Of a stretch of DNA of 64,000 nucleotides, positions 40,040 to 51,600 are shown one piece after another. The DNA lies in assembly GCF_000344685.1 (NCBI RefSeq), contig NW_006920410.1, positions 953,729 to 1,017,728 on the forward strand. The letters run 5' to 3'. Made by a program: the position numbers and the translations under genes. Each line of letters starts with the position of its first letter. Position 1 is the first letter of the stretch. The notes beneath the pieces were generated by a model, which saw only the letters and a program-made list of their open reading frames with translations, made no database searches and was not told the origin of the DNA. Source of the stretch: Gloeophyllum trabeum ATCC 11539. Its lineage: Eukaryota > Basidiomycota > Agaricomycetes > Gloeophyllales > Gloeophyllaceae.

Positions 40040-42306
40040 TCATCTGCCGTCCTCCAGTTTCATAAAGTCTCCGCTCTTTCCACCTGTTTTACGTTCAACA
40101 TAGATCTCTCCGATCATCATCTCCTTCCCCGCCACCGCTTTCAACATATCCCACACGGTGAGTAAACCCACCGAGACGGCGGTTAAGGCCTCCATCTCGA
40201 CACCGGTCTTGCCTTCATAGTTCACGGTGGCGCGGCATGCTATGCTGTATCGCGGTGAATGATTGCCGTTTGGTGTCTCCGACGAGCTGGTCAGATTCGA
40301 CTCGGATCTGAGGGGTTGTGATACTTCCGGAGTCAGAGTGACCGAGATATGGGACAGTGCTAATGGGTGACATAAGGGGATGAGGTCTGACGTCTTCTTG
40401 CAGCCCATGATAGCAGCTAGCTGCGCGACGGTTAGCACGTCCCCTTTTGAACGAGCTTTCGTTTTTGCTTTACTGAGAGGATCTGTCAGATCATCCTCCC
40501 CGGTCTCCCCAGGGTACGAAGTTGTGAGCAAGTCGTAGGCCACGGGCGGGATATGTATCCGGCCGACCGCAGTTGCAGACCTCTTAGTTGGCTGTTTGTC
40601 AGAGACGTTGACCATCGACGGACGGCCCATCTTATCCACGTGAGTCAACCGCGGAAAAGGTCCATGGCTATTTGAAGAGTAAACGCGGCGTTGGAGTTTC
40701 AGAACAGATGTATCGCGGAGCCAGTGATATATACGTCGATGAAACATCTTGATGATATTGCGAGCAGAAAAGCCTAGATTAAAAATACAACGAGTGTCCC
40801 AATACAGATATGGCTACCAGGGGAAGGAATCGACTCAACCTCCGATGAGTATCATAGGTCGATTCGGGCCCTCCTTGAGATCATCGAGATCCTTCATGCC
40901 GCCATGTTTTTCAGCCTTCCCGCGGACTGCTTGGCCGATCACTTCAAGGAGCTCGCTATCACTGGTGCCTTGTCTGATCCGATCGCGTAGGGACACTTCC
41001 TTGTTATCAAACAAACAGACCTGAACAGGTCGATGCTGTAGCATATCGAGGTTCAAAATGATGATGTGAAAGCATACCTTGATCTGACCATCAGCAGTGA
41101 GACGGAGGCGATTGCATGATCCGCAGAAGTGATCAGACATGCTGCTGATGAAGCCGAAGCTACCCGCATATCCGGGTATCTTGTAAGAGCGGGCAGTGTC
41201 GTTTAATTCATCCGCTGCCTTGAACAGCTCCGGATGCCTCGATGAGATCCGATCTAGTAGTTCCGACGAGGGTACCATCTTCGTCTGCTGCCACTTGTTA
41301 CCTAACATAATTCAGATCCATATGAGCGATCGCACGAGGCGTAGGAAAACCTTCACAGACCTGTGAACGGCATGAATTCTATGAATCGCACGGACAGATT
41401 ATTGTCTTTCGTCATCTCAACGAACTCGGGCACTTCATAATCGTTGAGATCCTTGATGACCACGACATTCAACTTCACGGAATGTAGACCTGGCGACTCC
41501 AGAGCAACTCGTAGTGAACGCAGAACTGCGTCATGGCCGGGTCGACGCGTCATGATCTCAAACTTGAAGGGGTCCAGAGTATCCAGGCTGGGATAAAGGA
41601 ATCAACATTAGCACAGAAGTGGTGGGAACGAAGGTCGGCAAACCTCAGGTTCAAGTGCGTCAGGCCATTCTCAACCAGCTGGGGGATCCTCCGGTGCAAT
41701 GCAATCCCGTTGCTTGTCATCCCGATGGACTGGAGACCGTATTTCCGGAGCTCATTCAAACGACCTGGACATATGGCTCGTTCGGCCAGTATTACCAGGT
41801 GGGCGACAATTCACTCACCAATCAGGTCAACAATACCCTTCCGAACAGTCGGTTCTCCTCCAGTTAACCGAATCTTTCTGACACCGCTCTTCACAAACAG
41901 TTCGGCCAATCGTATCACTTCATCATCGGTCAGTATATGCGATTTGGGTGACAGGTCCACGCCTTCGCTAGGCATGCAATAGAAACCTGCGCAGAATATT
42001 CAAGGCCTTAATTTCATCATACACAAGCGACGCGACTCACATCGTAAGTTGCACTTCTCGGTCAGTGAGATTCGTAGATAGTCATGCCGGCGCTGGAATG
42101 AGTCGATCAATGCGGGGGAGAAAGGCTTTTCTGCATCTATCTGCGCAATCTTGGCCTACCACGCATAGTCCGTTATCCTCCATAGCGCAATACTACTTGC
42201 TACTTACCTGCACCGAGCTGAGTAGAGATACTGGCTGAGCGTGTTCGCGCCGAGTAAACGTTTGAAACTGCCTATGCAATTTGGGGGCCCGTATGCGGGA
42301 CATCAT
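40040..42306 (-). CDS. cnxABC: Molybdenum cofactor biosynthesis protein, fused MoaA-MoaC (cnxABC/nit-7/MOCS1 type)
   Basis: Eight exons on the minus strand (42306-42208, 42155-42041, 41986-41819, 41764-41644, 41587-41361, 41301-41078, 41020-40840, 40773-40040) encode 622 residues. The start [20 protein letters not shown] looks like a mitochondrial presequence. The MoaA half is a radical-SAM enzyme. It has KCNLRCFYC (C-x3-C-x2-C cluster), [13 protein letters not shown], and a second cluster in [16 protein letters not shown] plus the Cys of VCLFDN. The MoaC half has [29 protein letters not shown] and [16 protein letters not shown]. Together they convert GTP to cyclic pyranopterin monophosphate. 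The join is intron 40774-40839. If that intron is retained, the first half ends Ile-Gly-Gly-stop at 40835, and MoaC could restart at an ATG at 40747 with its own Arg-rich presequence. Splice phases of the fusion are exact. Confidence 0.92.
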
Positions 42307-42688
42307 GACGGCTCAGAGGCATAAGAAATGCTTCGCATATTGGGCCCTGAAGTGACCGGGATGCTCAATGCTAATTTGGATGCAGCGTACAGCTGCAGTG
42401 GATCCGGCTGAACCTTACGCTTCTATTGGCCATGCGCTAACTGATACTGTAATAACCCAACCAGTCCGCGGGTCACGGGCTGTAAGCATTCTCAACAACG
42501 CTACGTACTTTCTGGAGACTCTGCTTTCAACTACGACTGCGAGGCGAGCGCCTATTCCACGACAGAATTACAAGTCTGCTTCTCACTGTCGCCGTACGAA
42601 GCCGATCTTCAAGCCACACCATCTCAAGCTTCAAGACCGATCGCTCCTCAATACGATACAGATAGGACTCATCACCGAGCCAAGAGGA
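42307..42688. other. Divergent intergenic region
   Basis: 382 bp between the start codons of the MoaA-MoaC gene and the membrane glycosyltransferase-like gene. An open frame covers 42368-42688 in phase with the downstream gene but shows no conserved feature; it probably is promoter and leader sequence. Confidence 0.45.
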
Positions 42689-44591
42689 ATGGTCGCACCT
42701 GATAAATCCGCTCGAAGATCCTCTCTGGGCCCATGCTTACTCCTTTGCGCGCTGTTCTGCGCGACCTTGGCCGTCCTCACTAGTCTATCTCGCCGTGGCC
42801 ATCCACCTGGATCTACAAGCTTGAATTACACAGTCGGATTGAGAGAATGGGGAATCCCCAGTGTTCCACCGATCACATACGTCGGAGACGTTTCAGGCTT
42901 TAAAGCCTATTCGCGACTGGTTACCCCTGCGCCAGATGCGACGCTGCAGCCGGACACCACCGCCATTGTATTGAATTGGTCTCGGTTCCGTAACGTCGTC
43001 CTGATTGCGGCCTTGCTATGCGATCCGACGCTGGACAGCGTTATTTCTCAGGTCTTCATCTGGAACAATAATCCCAAATCAATCGCCCTCAATGTGAGAA
43101 GATCTAAGTCCTAATCCCAAAGTCTCATCGGCCGAGTACGTTTCAATCGTGTCTAGGACTTTGCAGGGTCTGGGTGCTCGCCTGAGAAACTCAGGATACA
43201 CAACTCTCCCTCTAATCTGCTTTTCAAAGCCCGTTTCATGGCTTGCGCCCAATCTAGTACACCATATTGCTTTACACAGGTACCGTTTTCCCCGGTGGAT
43301 ACCCTGTGGAAGGACCTGAATTTTTGCATGGGTAGGATGACGACTACTTGCTTCGTCCGGAGATTATCACGGCCCTTCAGGAGCGCATGACGAAGTCGCG
43401 ACGACCAAGCGCGCTTCACCTCCTTCCGCCGCATGAGCACTTATCCAGTCAGCTGCGTGAGCTCCATTCAGTCGACGGAAGACTCCATACCTCGTTCGCC
43501 TGGCTCGGTCATGGAACAATTTTTCCTCGCGCGGATGCGGAGGAATTTCTCGAACTCCTCCATCGCCTCAACTTCACCTTCGAGGAAATGGGGATGGCTG
43601 ATAATTATTTCTCTATTCTAAAAAATGAGATCCCTGAAATTTGGTTTGACCAAGGAATTGAACTCGGCGGTGGTCAGCCGTTCACAGCAGGTGTTGAGGG
43701 AGACTTGCGGAACAGAAGGCACATAGTCAGTATAAAGTTCGCTGGAGCTATTGAAGCACTAACGAGCATGTGAAGGGGAAGGCCGGGAAATATCTGGATG
43801 CTTTGTTGAGTTGGGATAATCCACCATGCCTACCGTCCGTTCCTGGCAAGAAGGAATCACCCTACGTTAATTACGATGCGATGGATTCTTCCCGTACCGG
43901 AATTTCTCGTTCTGCCTTGCTTGGGATTCCGGGAATGCTGGAGACGAACATCCGGCTGTTACCTGACGCACGTGAGTATACAGCAGACTCGGCTCAGGCA
44001 ATGTTAGATCAAGAAGCACGCAACGCCGCTCTCCTGGGAGACCAAGGAAAGGAACACTATCTGCGCCATGCTCCTTCACAAGCTGTCGATGGGCTCCCAG
44101 ATACATCTTTCATTAGTCCCGGGAGTACGATCCTTCGTTTGCCGGTACTGACGCCATATACTGATGTTCTTATTAGATGCTCGTGCAAACGATTTCATTG
44201 CTATCGACCTCCTTAACCCAATAAAATCCGACATTCAGACGCTCCAAATCGTATTCCTTGTGGATGCCGAGACAGAACGAATTCTGAAAACCTGTAAATT
44301 CGAGAGCTCTGTTGACGGCCTTCACTGGGTATGCCTTCCCCTTCCCCGCGAACAATAGCAACTGACCGAGATGGGCATCAGGCACAGGCAGATGACGTGT
44401 ACTGCTTCGATAGCTCCGTCGAGATAGACGATCCCACATATTCGAGTGGGGATCGAACCCTCAGAGAATGTTATGCTCAGCTACCGCTCTCTTCCACTGA
44501 TGCGGGACCAAGGCGCTTCCGTGCCTTACTTCGAGAATCAGTAGATACGAAGTGGCAAATCCACGAGATGTGGATCAGAGGAGCATCATGA
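42689..44591 (+). CDS. Type II membrane protein with glycosyltransferase-like DDD motif, function unknown
   Basis: Six exons (42689-43093, 43157-43279, 43336-43725, 43776-44124, 44177-44328, 44382-44591) encode about 542 residues. After a short basic cytosolic tail there is one membrane span (CLLLCALFCATLAVLTSL, residues about 14-35), giving type II Golgi topology. The lumenal part has AIVLNWSRFRNVVLIAALL, SQVFIWNNNP, NLLFKARFMACAQS and, across an intron, CFTQDDDYLLRPEI. The strand order and the Asp-Asp-Asp resemble GT-A glycosyltransferases of the exostosin/GT64 kind, where a DxD binds the sugar-nucleotide metal. I do not recognise a characterised enzyme. The acceptor at 43775 is preferred over 43766 because it leaves a CACTAAC branch site at normal distance. 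Confidence 0.68.
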
Positions 44592-45203
44592 TCTCGAGCC
44601 TAAAGGGGAACACGTTCTGTACAGGGGACAAGCCTTAATCGCTATATTCCCGCTGACTTCTCTTGCGAATTGTGAAGGGTCAGGGGCGAGTCGCTTGCTT
44701 TTGTAAAGCTGTTTAAACTTTGTGTGACGTCCGAGGGGAAGCCGATTGGCTCGTGTTATTTCCGCCCTTCGAATGTGCGCTTTGCTTCTACTAGTACCTG
44801 CAGGTAAATCCTTGTCTGCCAACGATAAATGGCGGTAACTTCGGGGACCACTGGGAGATTAAGACTTACAAAGATGCCGTGACTCAACGCCCGGTAAGGC
44901 CGCGGATTCAGATACGTGGCTGTTATTTTGAGAGTACGCAGCGAACCTATCGCCCCTGGGGTGCTAAATGACTCACATTTTCCGCTAGATGCGGTGCATC
45001 TTGACAGTCAACTTGATGTGGGGACATACCAGACGCGATGTATATAAGGACCTTCGGACGAGATATCACTCCACTGACCCACCGGTGCCACCAGAACGTC
45101 TCAACCGGAATTCGAATCCATTGAAGACAGTCGCTCGTCCACTAGGTCTTATTTAGGAGGCGCAGTATCAAGCCTAGAATTCGAAGTCTCCTAGTACTGC
45201 GAG
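44592..45203 (+). promoter_or_regulatory. Upstream region of the methyltransferase gene with TATA box
   Basis: 612 bp without a gene. TATATAAG lies at 45041-45048, 156 nt upstream of the start at 45204. Confidence 0.5.
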
Positions 45204-46480
45204 ATGTCTCAGAATACCTTTGCAGATCCCAGTTTCTCCGCCGAGAATTACAGGGCACATCGTCCCAAGGTGAGCCTCTTTAATTTACAATGACGAGTAC
45301 TGTACACGTGTACTAAATCGAAGCAGTACCCAGAGCATCTTTACCGAGACATCCTCCAGTTCCATGACTCTCAAGGTGGTCAACGAAGGCACGCAGTCGA
45401 TCTAGGCTGTGGCCCTGTACGTCCAGAACCCTTCTGTTGGCCGTCAGGCTTCCGTTGACGACAAATTACTCAAGGGCATAGTCTCCGAGGCTTTAACTTC
45501 TTACTTCGATAAAGTAACTGGAGTGGATCCCAGCCAAGGCATGGTCGAGGTAGCCTCCAAATCCATCCCCGAAGGGCTCAAGGTTAAGTTGGAATATAAA
45601 GTTGGTTCCGCGGAGGATATCCCCGCGGAGCATGGGTCAGTAGACCTTATCACTGCTGGGACAGCTGGTCAGTGTAGTAGACCTCTTGAGCGTACGGCAT
45701 CAATCTCATTCAGCAACAGCGCACTGGTTCGCCCCGGACTGGTGGTCCAGTGCAGAGAAGGTTCTCCGATCAGGCGGGACGGTGGCTTTGTTTTCTGCAG
45801 GTCGGCCCTTCATCGCTCCCAGTGCCCACCCAGAGGCGCAACGCCTCAACGCCATAATGCGAGATGTTGTCATGTCGGTCCTCAAAAACTATTTCCAGTG
45901 CGCACGCTGATGGTTGGGTTATATGTGTATGTGCACTTATCTTCAACTTATCCTAGGAAAGGAAACGAGATTGCCTTTGATATGTCAAGGGAGCTTGCTC
46001 TCCCACCTTCGGACACAGGCGTATGGGGTCCTGTGGAGCGTAAGGTCTGGAACAACGACGAGGCTGCAGGTCAAGAAGAAATATATATGTCAGAGAAACT
46101 GACCATACACCAGATGGTAAGTGTAATCGAAGAGATTGTCCCAGACCATAGATTGACCAATTTATCTCTCATGCTATGTAGAAGGCAAGAGCTAGAACGT
46201 AAGCCACAGGCAGCGACGTCGTCATCCGTCGTACTGAGCCTTTCGACTTAGGGGGAGCCCTGTACACCGATGGGAGGCAGCCAATCCGTGAGTAACGCGA
46301 ACCTCCAATTATTCCGATTTGATGGCTGACTGTCCTAACTCCTCCAGAGAGAAAGTAGGCACTGCCGAAGATCCTATTGAGAAAGCTGCCGCCGCGGTCA
46401 AGGAGATCACAGGCTGGAGCGATGAGCATGCTTTTGAGATGGGATACAGGCTTTCTTTGATAATGGTCAAGCGGCTCTAA
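45204..46480 (+). CDS. SAM-dependent methyltransferase (Crg1/trans-aconitate-methyltransferase-like); 3' half uncertain
   Basis: Clear exons are 45204-45269, 45327-45416, 45475-45667, 45720-45897 and 45957-46116. They read MSQNTFADPSFSAENYRAHR, then YPEHLYRDI, then the SAM motif I AVDLGCGPG, KVTGVDPSQGMVEVAS (motif with the acidic ribose ligand), IPAEHGSVDLITAGTAAHWF and LRSGGTVALFSAG. This is the class I methyltransferase layout of the Crg1 and trans-aconitate methyltransferase group. The last exon, 46350-46480, ends EMGYRLSLIMVKRL and fits the final beta strand. Between them (about 46117-46287) the frame carrying GSDVVIRRTEPFDLGG cannot be joined with standard splice sites without a phase conflict. 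The best option is a late donor at 46120 joined to an acceptor after 46208. A sequencing error or gene decay is equally possible. Substrate unknown. Confidence 0.7.
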
Positions 46481-46818
46481 TCCGTACTATGTCTCTCGCT
46501 GTCATGGGCCCGAGCGGGAACGTATGATCGCAGAATGTGCCTTTAGGGCCGAGTGTCTAGATACAATGCAATATGAAGCAATCATTAATGTAGATATTAC
46601 CTTCGCTGACCTGTATGTCCATCCACACAGAAGGTGGAAGTACCTCCGCCCGACGCCGCGGACGCTACCCCGCTTACATCACCGCCACCTGCGATAAAGC
46701 CTCCGCTTCACCTCCGCACTTGCACCGCCGCCTGCGCATGCCGCGGCGAGCCACAACCAAGTAGTCTTGCACTTGTCTATCCCTTGAAGCTTGTCACAGT
46801 CCTTTGATTCCCAAGCAG
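46481..46818. other. Intergenic region
   Basis: 338 bp between the methyltransferase and the NIPSNAP gene. No gene or clear element is seen. Confidence 0.5.
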
Positions 46819-48055
46819 ATGTCTCTACAGAGCTCCCTCCGAAACCTGACGAAGAGTCTGCCCTACGCAACTGGCGGTCGAAGATATGTTTCCGTGAAGG
46901 TGATAGAGTTCCTCCGCGACGCGGCTGCCTTCCCACTAAGTTGTTTGGACTCAGTCAATACTGCATGGCTCACCGGAAGCCAAGGAAGCGGGCGACGTTG
47001 AAATTCAGCAGCACTCTAGGCTGATTGCTCGCGGGAAGTACGTTCACGGGTTTGAAGGTATGATGACTATAGGGCTCCGTTGGTGTCTTTCTAATGGTGT
47101 TGCCAGTACACCGAGTCAGGCCAGACGCTACCGAGAAATACATCGCAGCCGCGTCAGTACTTTGCACTGAAGACGGAGCTGCCCTTAGCCTAACGCTTGA
47201 TGAACTGCAGAGAGGAATATTACACTGGGCTGAGAGAGGATACCGATCTGCATGTGAAGCTGACCGGCAACTGGCAGGTGACAGTCGGCGAGCAGGACAC
47301 GTTCTGTAGCTTCATTTCCATTGTGCCCACCGCTTCTCTAGTTGACAACCACTTTGCAGATCACATTCTGGAATATGAGAACTATACTGGATACGATAGG
47401 ACATCGGCGATGTTGCAGGGGTCGAAGGTGCGCGACTGAGAAGACTTGTTTCTGGGTGGTGTCTCACATACCTCAAGCATGAGAAAGCATACTCGAAGAT
47501 GCTTCCGTATCTTACGTCTCGTTCCTCGCAGCTAAGCCAGGAATTTGCGTTCTTTCCCACTGCACCTCCCCATGCGCAAGGAGGTATTTTTGAGCTCAGG
47601 TCTTACCAGCTGAGACCCGGTGCTCTCTTGGAATGGGAGCATGTATGGTAAGTACAGTATCCACGTCTTGAAATTCCGGCAGATTCTAACTATGCTTGCC
47701 GGAACAAGGCGGAGAGGTATTGAGGCACGCAGGAAGTTAGTCGCCCCGGTCGGCGCGTGGTTTTCTCAAGTAGGCCGTCTACACCAAGTGCATCACATGT
47801 GGCAATATCCGTACGTGTCCGACTAACTCCGGTGACTCGTCCACTCATCTGCCAACAGCGATTTGGAAACTAGAAAGGAGATTCGGGAACAGGCCTGGAA
47901 AGTGGACGGTTGGGCCGAGACTGTCTCGAAGGTCAGGACGGTTTGTTGCCATTCACTTTACCCTTCCTGATTGCTGTCGGATTTAGACCGCACAACTAGC
48001 CAAGACTATGGACGCTTTCATTCTGTCCCCTCTGCCCTTCAGTCCGCTGAAGTAG
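46819..48055 (+). CDS. NIPSNAP-family mitochondrial protein
   Basis: Nine exons (46819-46899, 46955-47057, 47107-47152, 47211-47305, 47360-47427, 47478-47647, 47709-47810, 47859-47931, 47987-48055) encode 268 residues, the size of animal NIPSNAP proteins. The N-terminus MSLQSSLRNLTKSLPYATGG followed by RRYVSV is a likely mitochondrial presequence. SILHGSPEAKEAGDVEIQ, YYTGLREDTDLHVKLTGNW and HILEYENYTGYDR make up the first ferredoxin-like domain. GGIFELRSYQLRPGALLEWE, GAWFSQVGRLHQVHHMWQY and DGWAETVSK form the second. Animal NIPSNAP1/2 act on damaged mitochondria as autophagy signals; the fungal role is unknown. All splice phases close. Confidence 0.9.
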
Positions 48056-48679
48056 TTAAGGACCTACTACTCCGAGGCTGATACACCTACTTCTGATGCC
48101 TACATGATGCTTGGATTTACCTATATTGGTCAATCGCATACCTCATAAGTAACGACCGGGACCGACTGCCACCAACCACTTGTACACTGAAGCCTGAGAT
48201 GACATCAACGTCGAGTTTATCGAACATACTGCCGCGGCAATGGTAGAGGTATCTCGGCATACACGGCAGGGTCGATCACCTTTGGAAGAAGGCCAAACAG
48301 TAGAAAAAATCGTGGTATCGCTCGTAAAGTTGAGCCCCATGTTTGCCTTCTATGCCCGAGGAGGTCGAACGCAACTTTGCGCAAGATACACGGCACATAC
48401 ACGGCTAGTCAATCCAGCGTTTCGTTATACCACGATTTTTCGCTGTAGATGCAGTGTGGAGTAAGAGCACAGCGCATGCATGTCGAGGCCCTGAGCAATC
48501 GTCGCGGGATCTGAAAATTCTTCCCCAGTTCACGTGACTGATCTACGGTAGGATGTATCGCGAACCCGAAGCTGCGAACCGAAACCGTACTCAGGCTGCT
48601 ATATGTATCGCGTCGCCTGAATTTCCGTCTTTCGTGATCCTCTGGTGCACCAGCGTTCAGCAATACGTGTTGTTCTGCC
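48056..48679. other. Intergenic region
   Basis: 624 bp between the NIPSNAP gene and the zinc-cluster regulator. No supported gene or repeat is seen. Confidence 0.5.
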
Positions 48680-51600
48680 ATGACGACGACGTCTCGCGTC
48701 AACTGGAGATTGGAGGGCTCAGATGAGGAAGGTCACGATGGGCATGAATCGGAGGCAGCCGTACGAAAGAGGAGCAGCAGAGGCAAGCTACCGATTCGTC
48801 TAGCGGGATTGTGAGTAATCATGGGTCCATATAGCTTGTGATCAATGCCGAAAGTCAAAGAGCAAGTGCGAGCGTTCACCGGATAGCACGACATGCAAGA
48901 ACTGTGCTGCAGCTGGTGTGGGTAAGTATCCCCCTTACGCACTAGATCAATAGGCAGCATCTGACCTGAATGTATCTACGATAGCTTGCACATTTGAGGG
49001 TAAGATCGTCGCGGCGTCACGTTATGATTCGTTTAACTCTTGTGCTTAAAGGTCCAAGCTATAAGCGAGGGCCACCCAAGGGTTACATAAATGCCATAGA
49101 GCACAGGTGGCACATGGTGGAATCCCTCCTTGGAGCTATCGTGTCCTCCCCGGATCCGCGATGTCAAAGTATTGTTTCCGATCTACGGCGAGACGAACTG
49201 GCAAAGGACATACTCGAGAGAGTGCAATCGGGTCCATTCGTAAGCACGTCTGGATGAGGTGGGGCACTCGATACTGAAAACTTGCAATTCGTGCAAGGGT
49301 CCTGCTGGTCGAGAGAAGCAGAAGTCCGATGCGAGCAAAGAGGATTTCTTTGTCTCCTTCTTTGCGGGCGAAGCTAGCTCTGCCCGGGATCGGTCACGCC
49401 CTCGCAGGCAATCGAGAGTATCTCGCGAAATAGTATCATCCCGAGAAGGTACGTGAGTCCGCTGAGCGTTAGAAGGACACCAAGCCATGATTCATGTAGA
49501 GAGTACGAAGCTACCGGTCCCCACTATGGATTGGCAGGATAAATTGTCGCATAGATTGGCTGCCCCTGCGAGCCATGGTCATACCTCTTTCGGGCTCACG
49601 AGCGCTGTCTTCCCGGATAGGTCAAAATATGACCAGTCTGGGAGGCCGGTGTCTCAGCGGCGCCGCACCAACGGGTCCGTTGGCGAGGGTGGCGATTGGA
49701 GGGGTTATGCCCATGATAACCTGACTGGTATGACTTAGGCTCTTCCTCAGAAATGCTTCTACTGACACGCGTTGCCAGACTCGGATAGCGATTCCATAGA
49801 TAGTGAGACCGAGAATCAGAGCTTCGGCCAGTTGTCACTGGACGAGAACAGTGAGGTATGTTGCCGGTCCACCAGTCTTTCCGCATGGCCTAGACATGTT
49901 CGTTAGGCTCGATTTCCTGGTCGTCCAAGCGGTTTGCACGTTCTCGCAAAGACGGAGCGCGAGGATGACCGCACTGAAGGCGGCATATGGTGAAATAGCT
50001 CCTGTTTCTTCGCCATTCACGATCACTGACCGCCCCTTTAGGCGTTTCCCTATGATGGGCATATGGCCCCCAGCACGAAATCAGATATTATCCTACCAGG
50101 ATGAAGAATTCGTGGACGTGAACATGCCTGACCCTGCACTGCAAGACCGCCTAGTCGAGTTGTACTTTGCCTATGTACACCCGGCATTTCCGGTTGTCCA
50201 TAAGCGCCAGTTCTTGAGGTTATACCAGGAGAGGTGAGTTGCCTACCAATCCTGAACAGCATTGATTGACTGTTACCATTAATTTGTATTCTTGTCCTTC
50301 CTTGTAAGTACCAGATTTGGTCACGAATGTCTTGACGCCCGAACTGATTGCAGCAACTATTCAGGGCAGACGGGTCACCGGGTTTGACATCATTCCCCCT
50401 CAAGGCCCTCAGCGTTCCCAGACTCTATCCAAGGTTCTGCTGTTAGTCATGTTTTCTATCGCTACGCGGTATATAGACGGGGCGGGGAACGAAGACACTT
50501 GCCCTTATGCACAGTCGGCTCGACTGATCATTGGTGAGCGCATCTGATACGTCTACCGATAATATTTGGCTGTGACGTTTCAATAGACAAAGTCTACCAC
50601 CACTCTCGGCCGTCTACATGCCAAGTTTTGCTCCTTTTGGGCGTGCGAGCATTCGGCATCGGTATGTTGATCTGCTTTCGCCACTCTAAATGTCCTGTAC
50701 AAGTCCTTTCAGGGTCCTTCGAGCAAGGCTGGCTGTATATTGGTACGTCCTTTGGTATGATTTCTTCCCGTTCGAGAAATGACGTCCATGAGAACAGGCA
50801 TGGCCATTAGAATGGTGTGCGAATCCGCATATATAACAACGCTTGCCTGACCCTGTCCGTCTAGGCACAAGATCTAGGCCTGAATCGTGACCCCGATAAG
50901 TTCCAGTACCACGGTGGTGACATGTTTGCATTAGAAGAGAAGCAATTCCGGAAGACGATATGGTGGTCTTGCTGTTTGGTGGATAAGTAAGTAGACCTGC
51001 CGAGGGACAAAAGGATATGTTGCTGATCTCGAACATAGGTATAGCTGTGTCTTTATGGGTAAGCTCTTAGTGCCTATAAGGGACTGCAACGCTCTAATCG
51101 GATCCAAGGTCGACCTCCCATGATCAATAGCGCAGACTTTGACACGCCGTTGCCTGACGTCGATGAGGTGCGTTTCGTGTCATGGCATGTGTTAATACGT
51201 GTATATTTGACGTGCTTACCCATATACTACAGGAAGGAGATAGTGAGGAGTGGCGTCGCTTAGAACCTGGTGATGCACCAAACGAATATTTGCCTGTGCC
51301 GGGCAGGCAGCAAAGCTATTTCAGAGCAGTGACCGGTCTTTGTACGCGCTGTTGCTTTGCCTGTCCTCCTGCATGCTCATTGGTATTCAGCTGTGATCGT
51401 GGGCAACATATTGCAAAAAATGTACAGCATACGACTGAAGTCCCGCAACAAGTTGAGGGCAAAGCTCCTGGACCTGGAGCGTAGCATGGACCAATGGTTT
51501 TACAACCTGCCGGAATGTCTCCGCTACGACAGCGCAAGCGCCTCACGACCCCCGCCGCCGCCATACATACTTCATCTCCATGTATATTATAATTCCGCGA

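Noticed and set aside
40040..40747. MoaC as an independent gene starting at 40747.
   Set aside because: An intron joins it in exact phase to the MoaA exons, as in other fungal cnxABC/nit-7 loci. Independent translation remains possible and is raised as a finding, but not annotated as a separate gene.
44411..44470. On the minus strand, GGTTCGATCCCC with nearby AGCGGTAGC resembles a tRNA T-arm and D-arm.
   Set aside because: It lies inside the last coding exon of the membrane protein. I could not close an acceptor stem or a proper anticodon arm around it, so it looks like chance.
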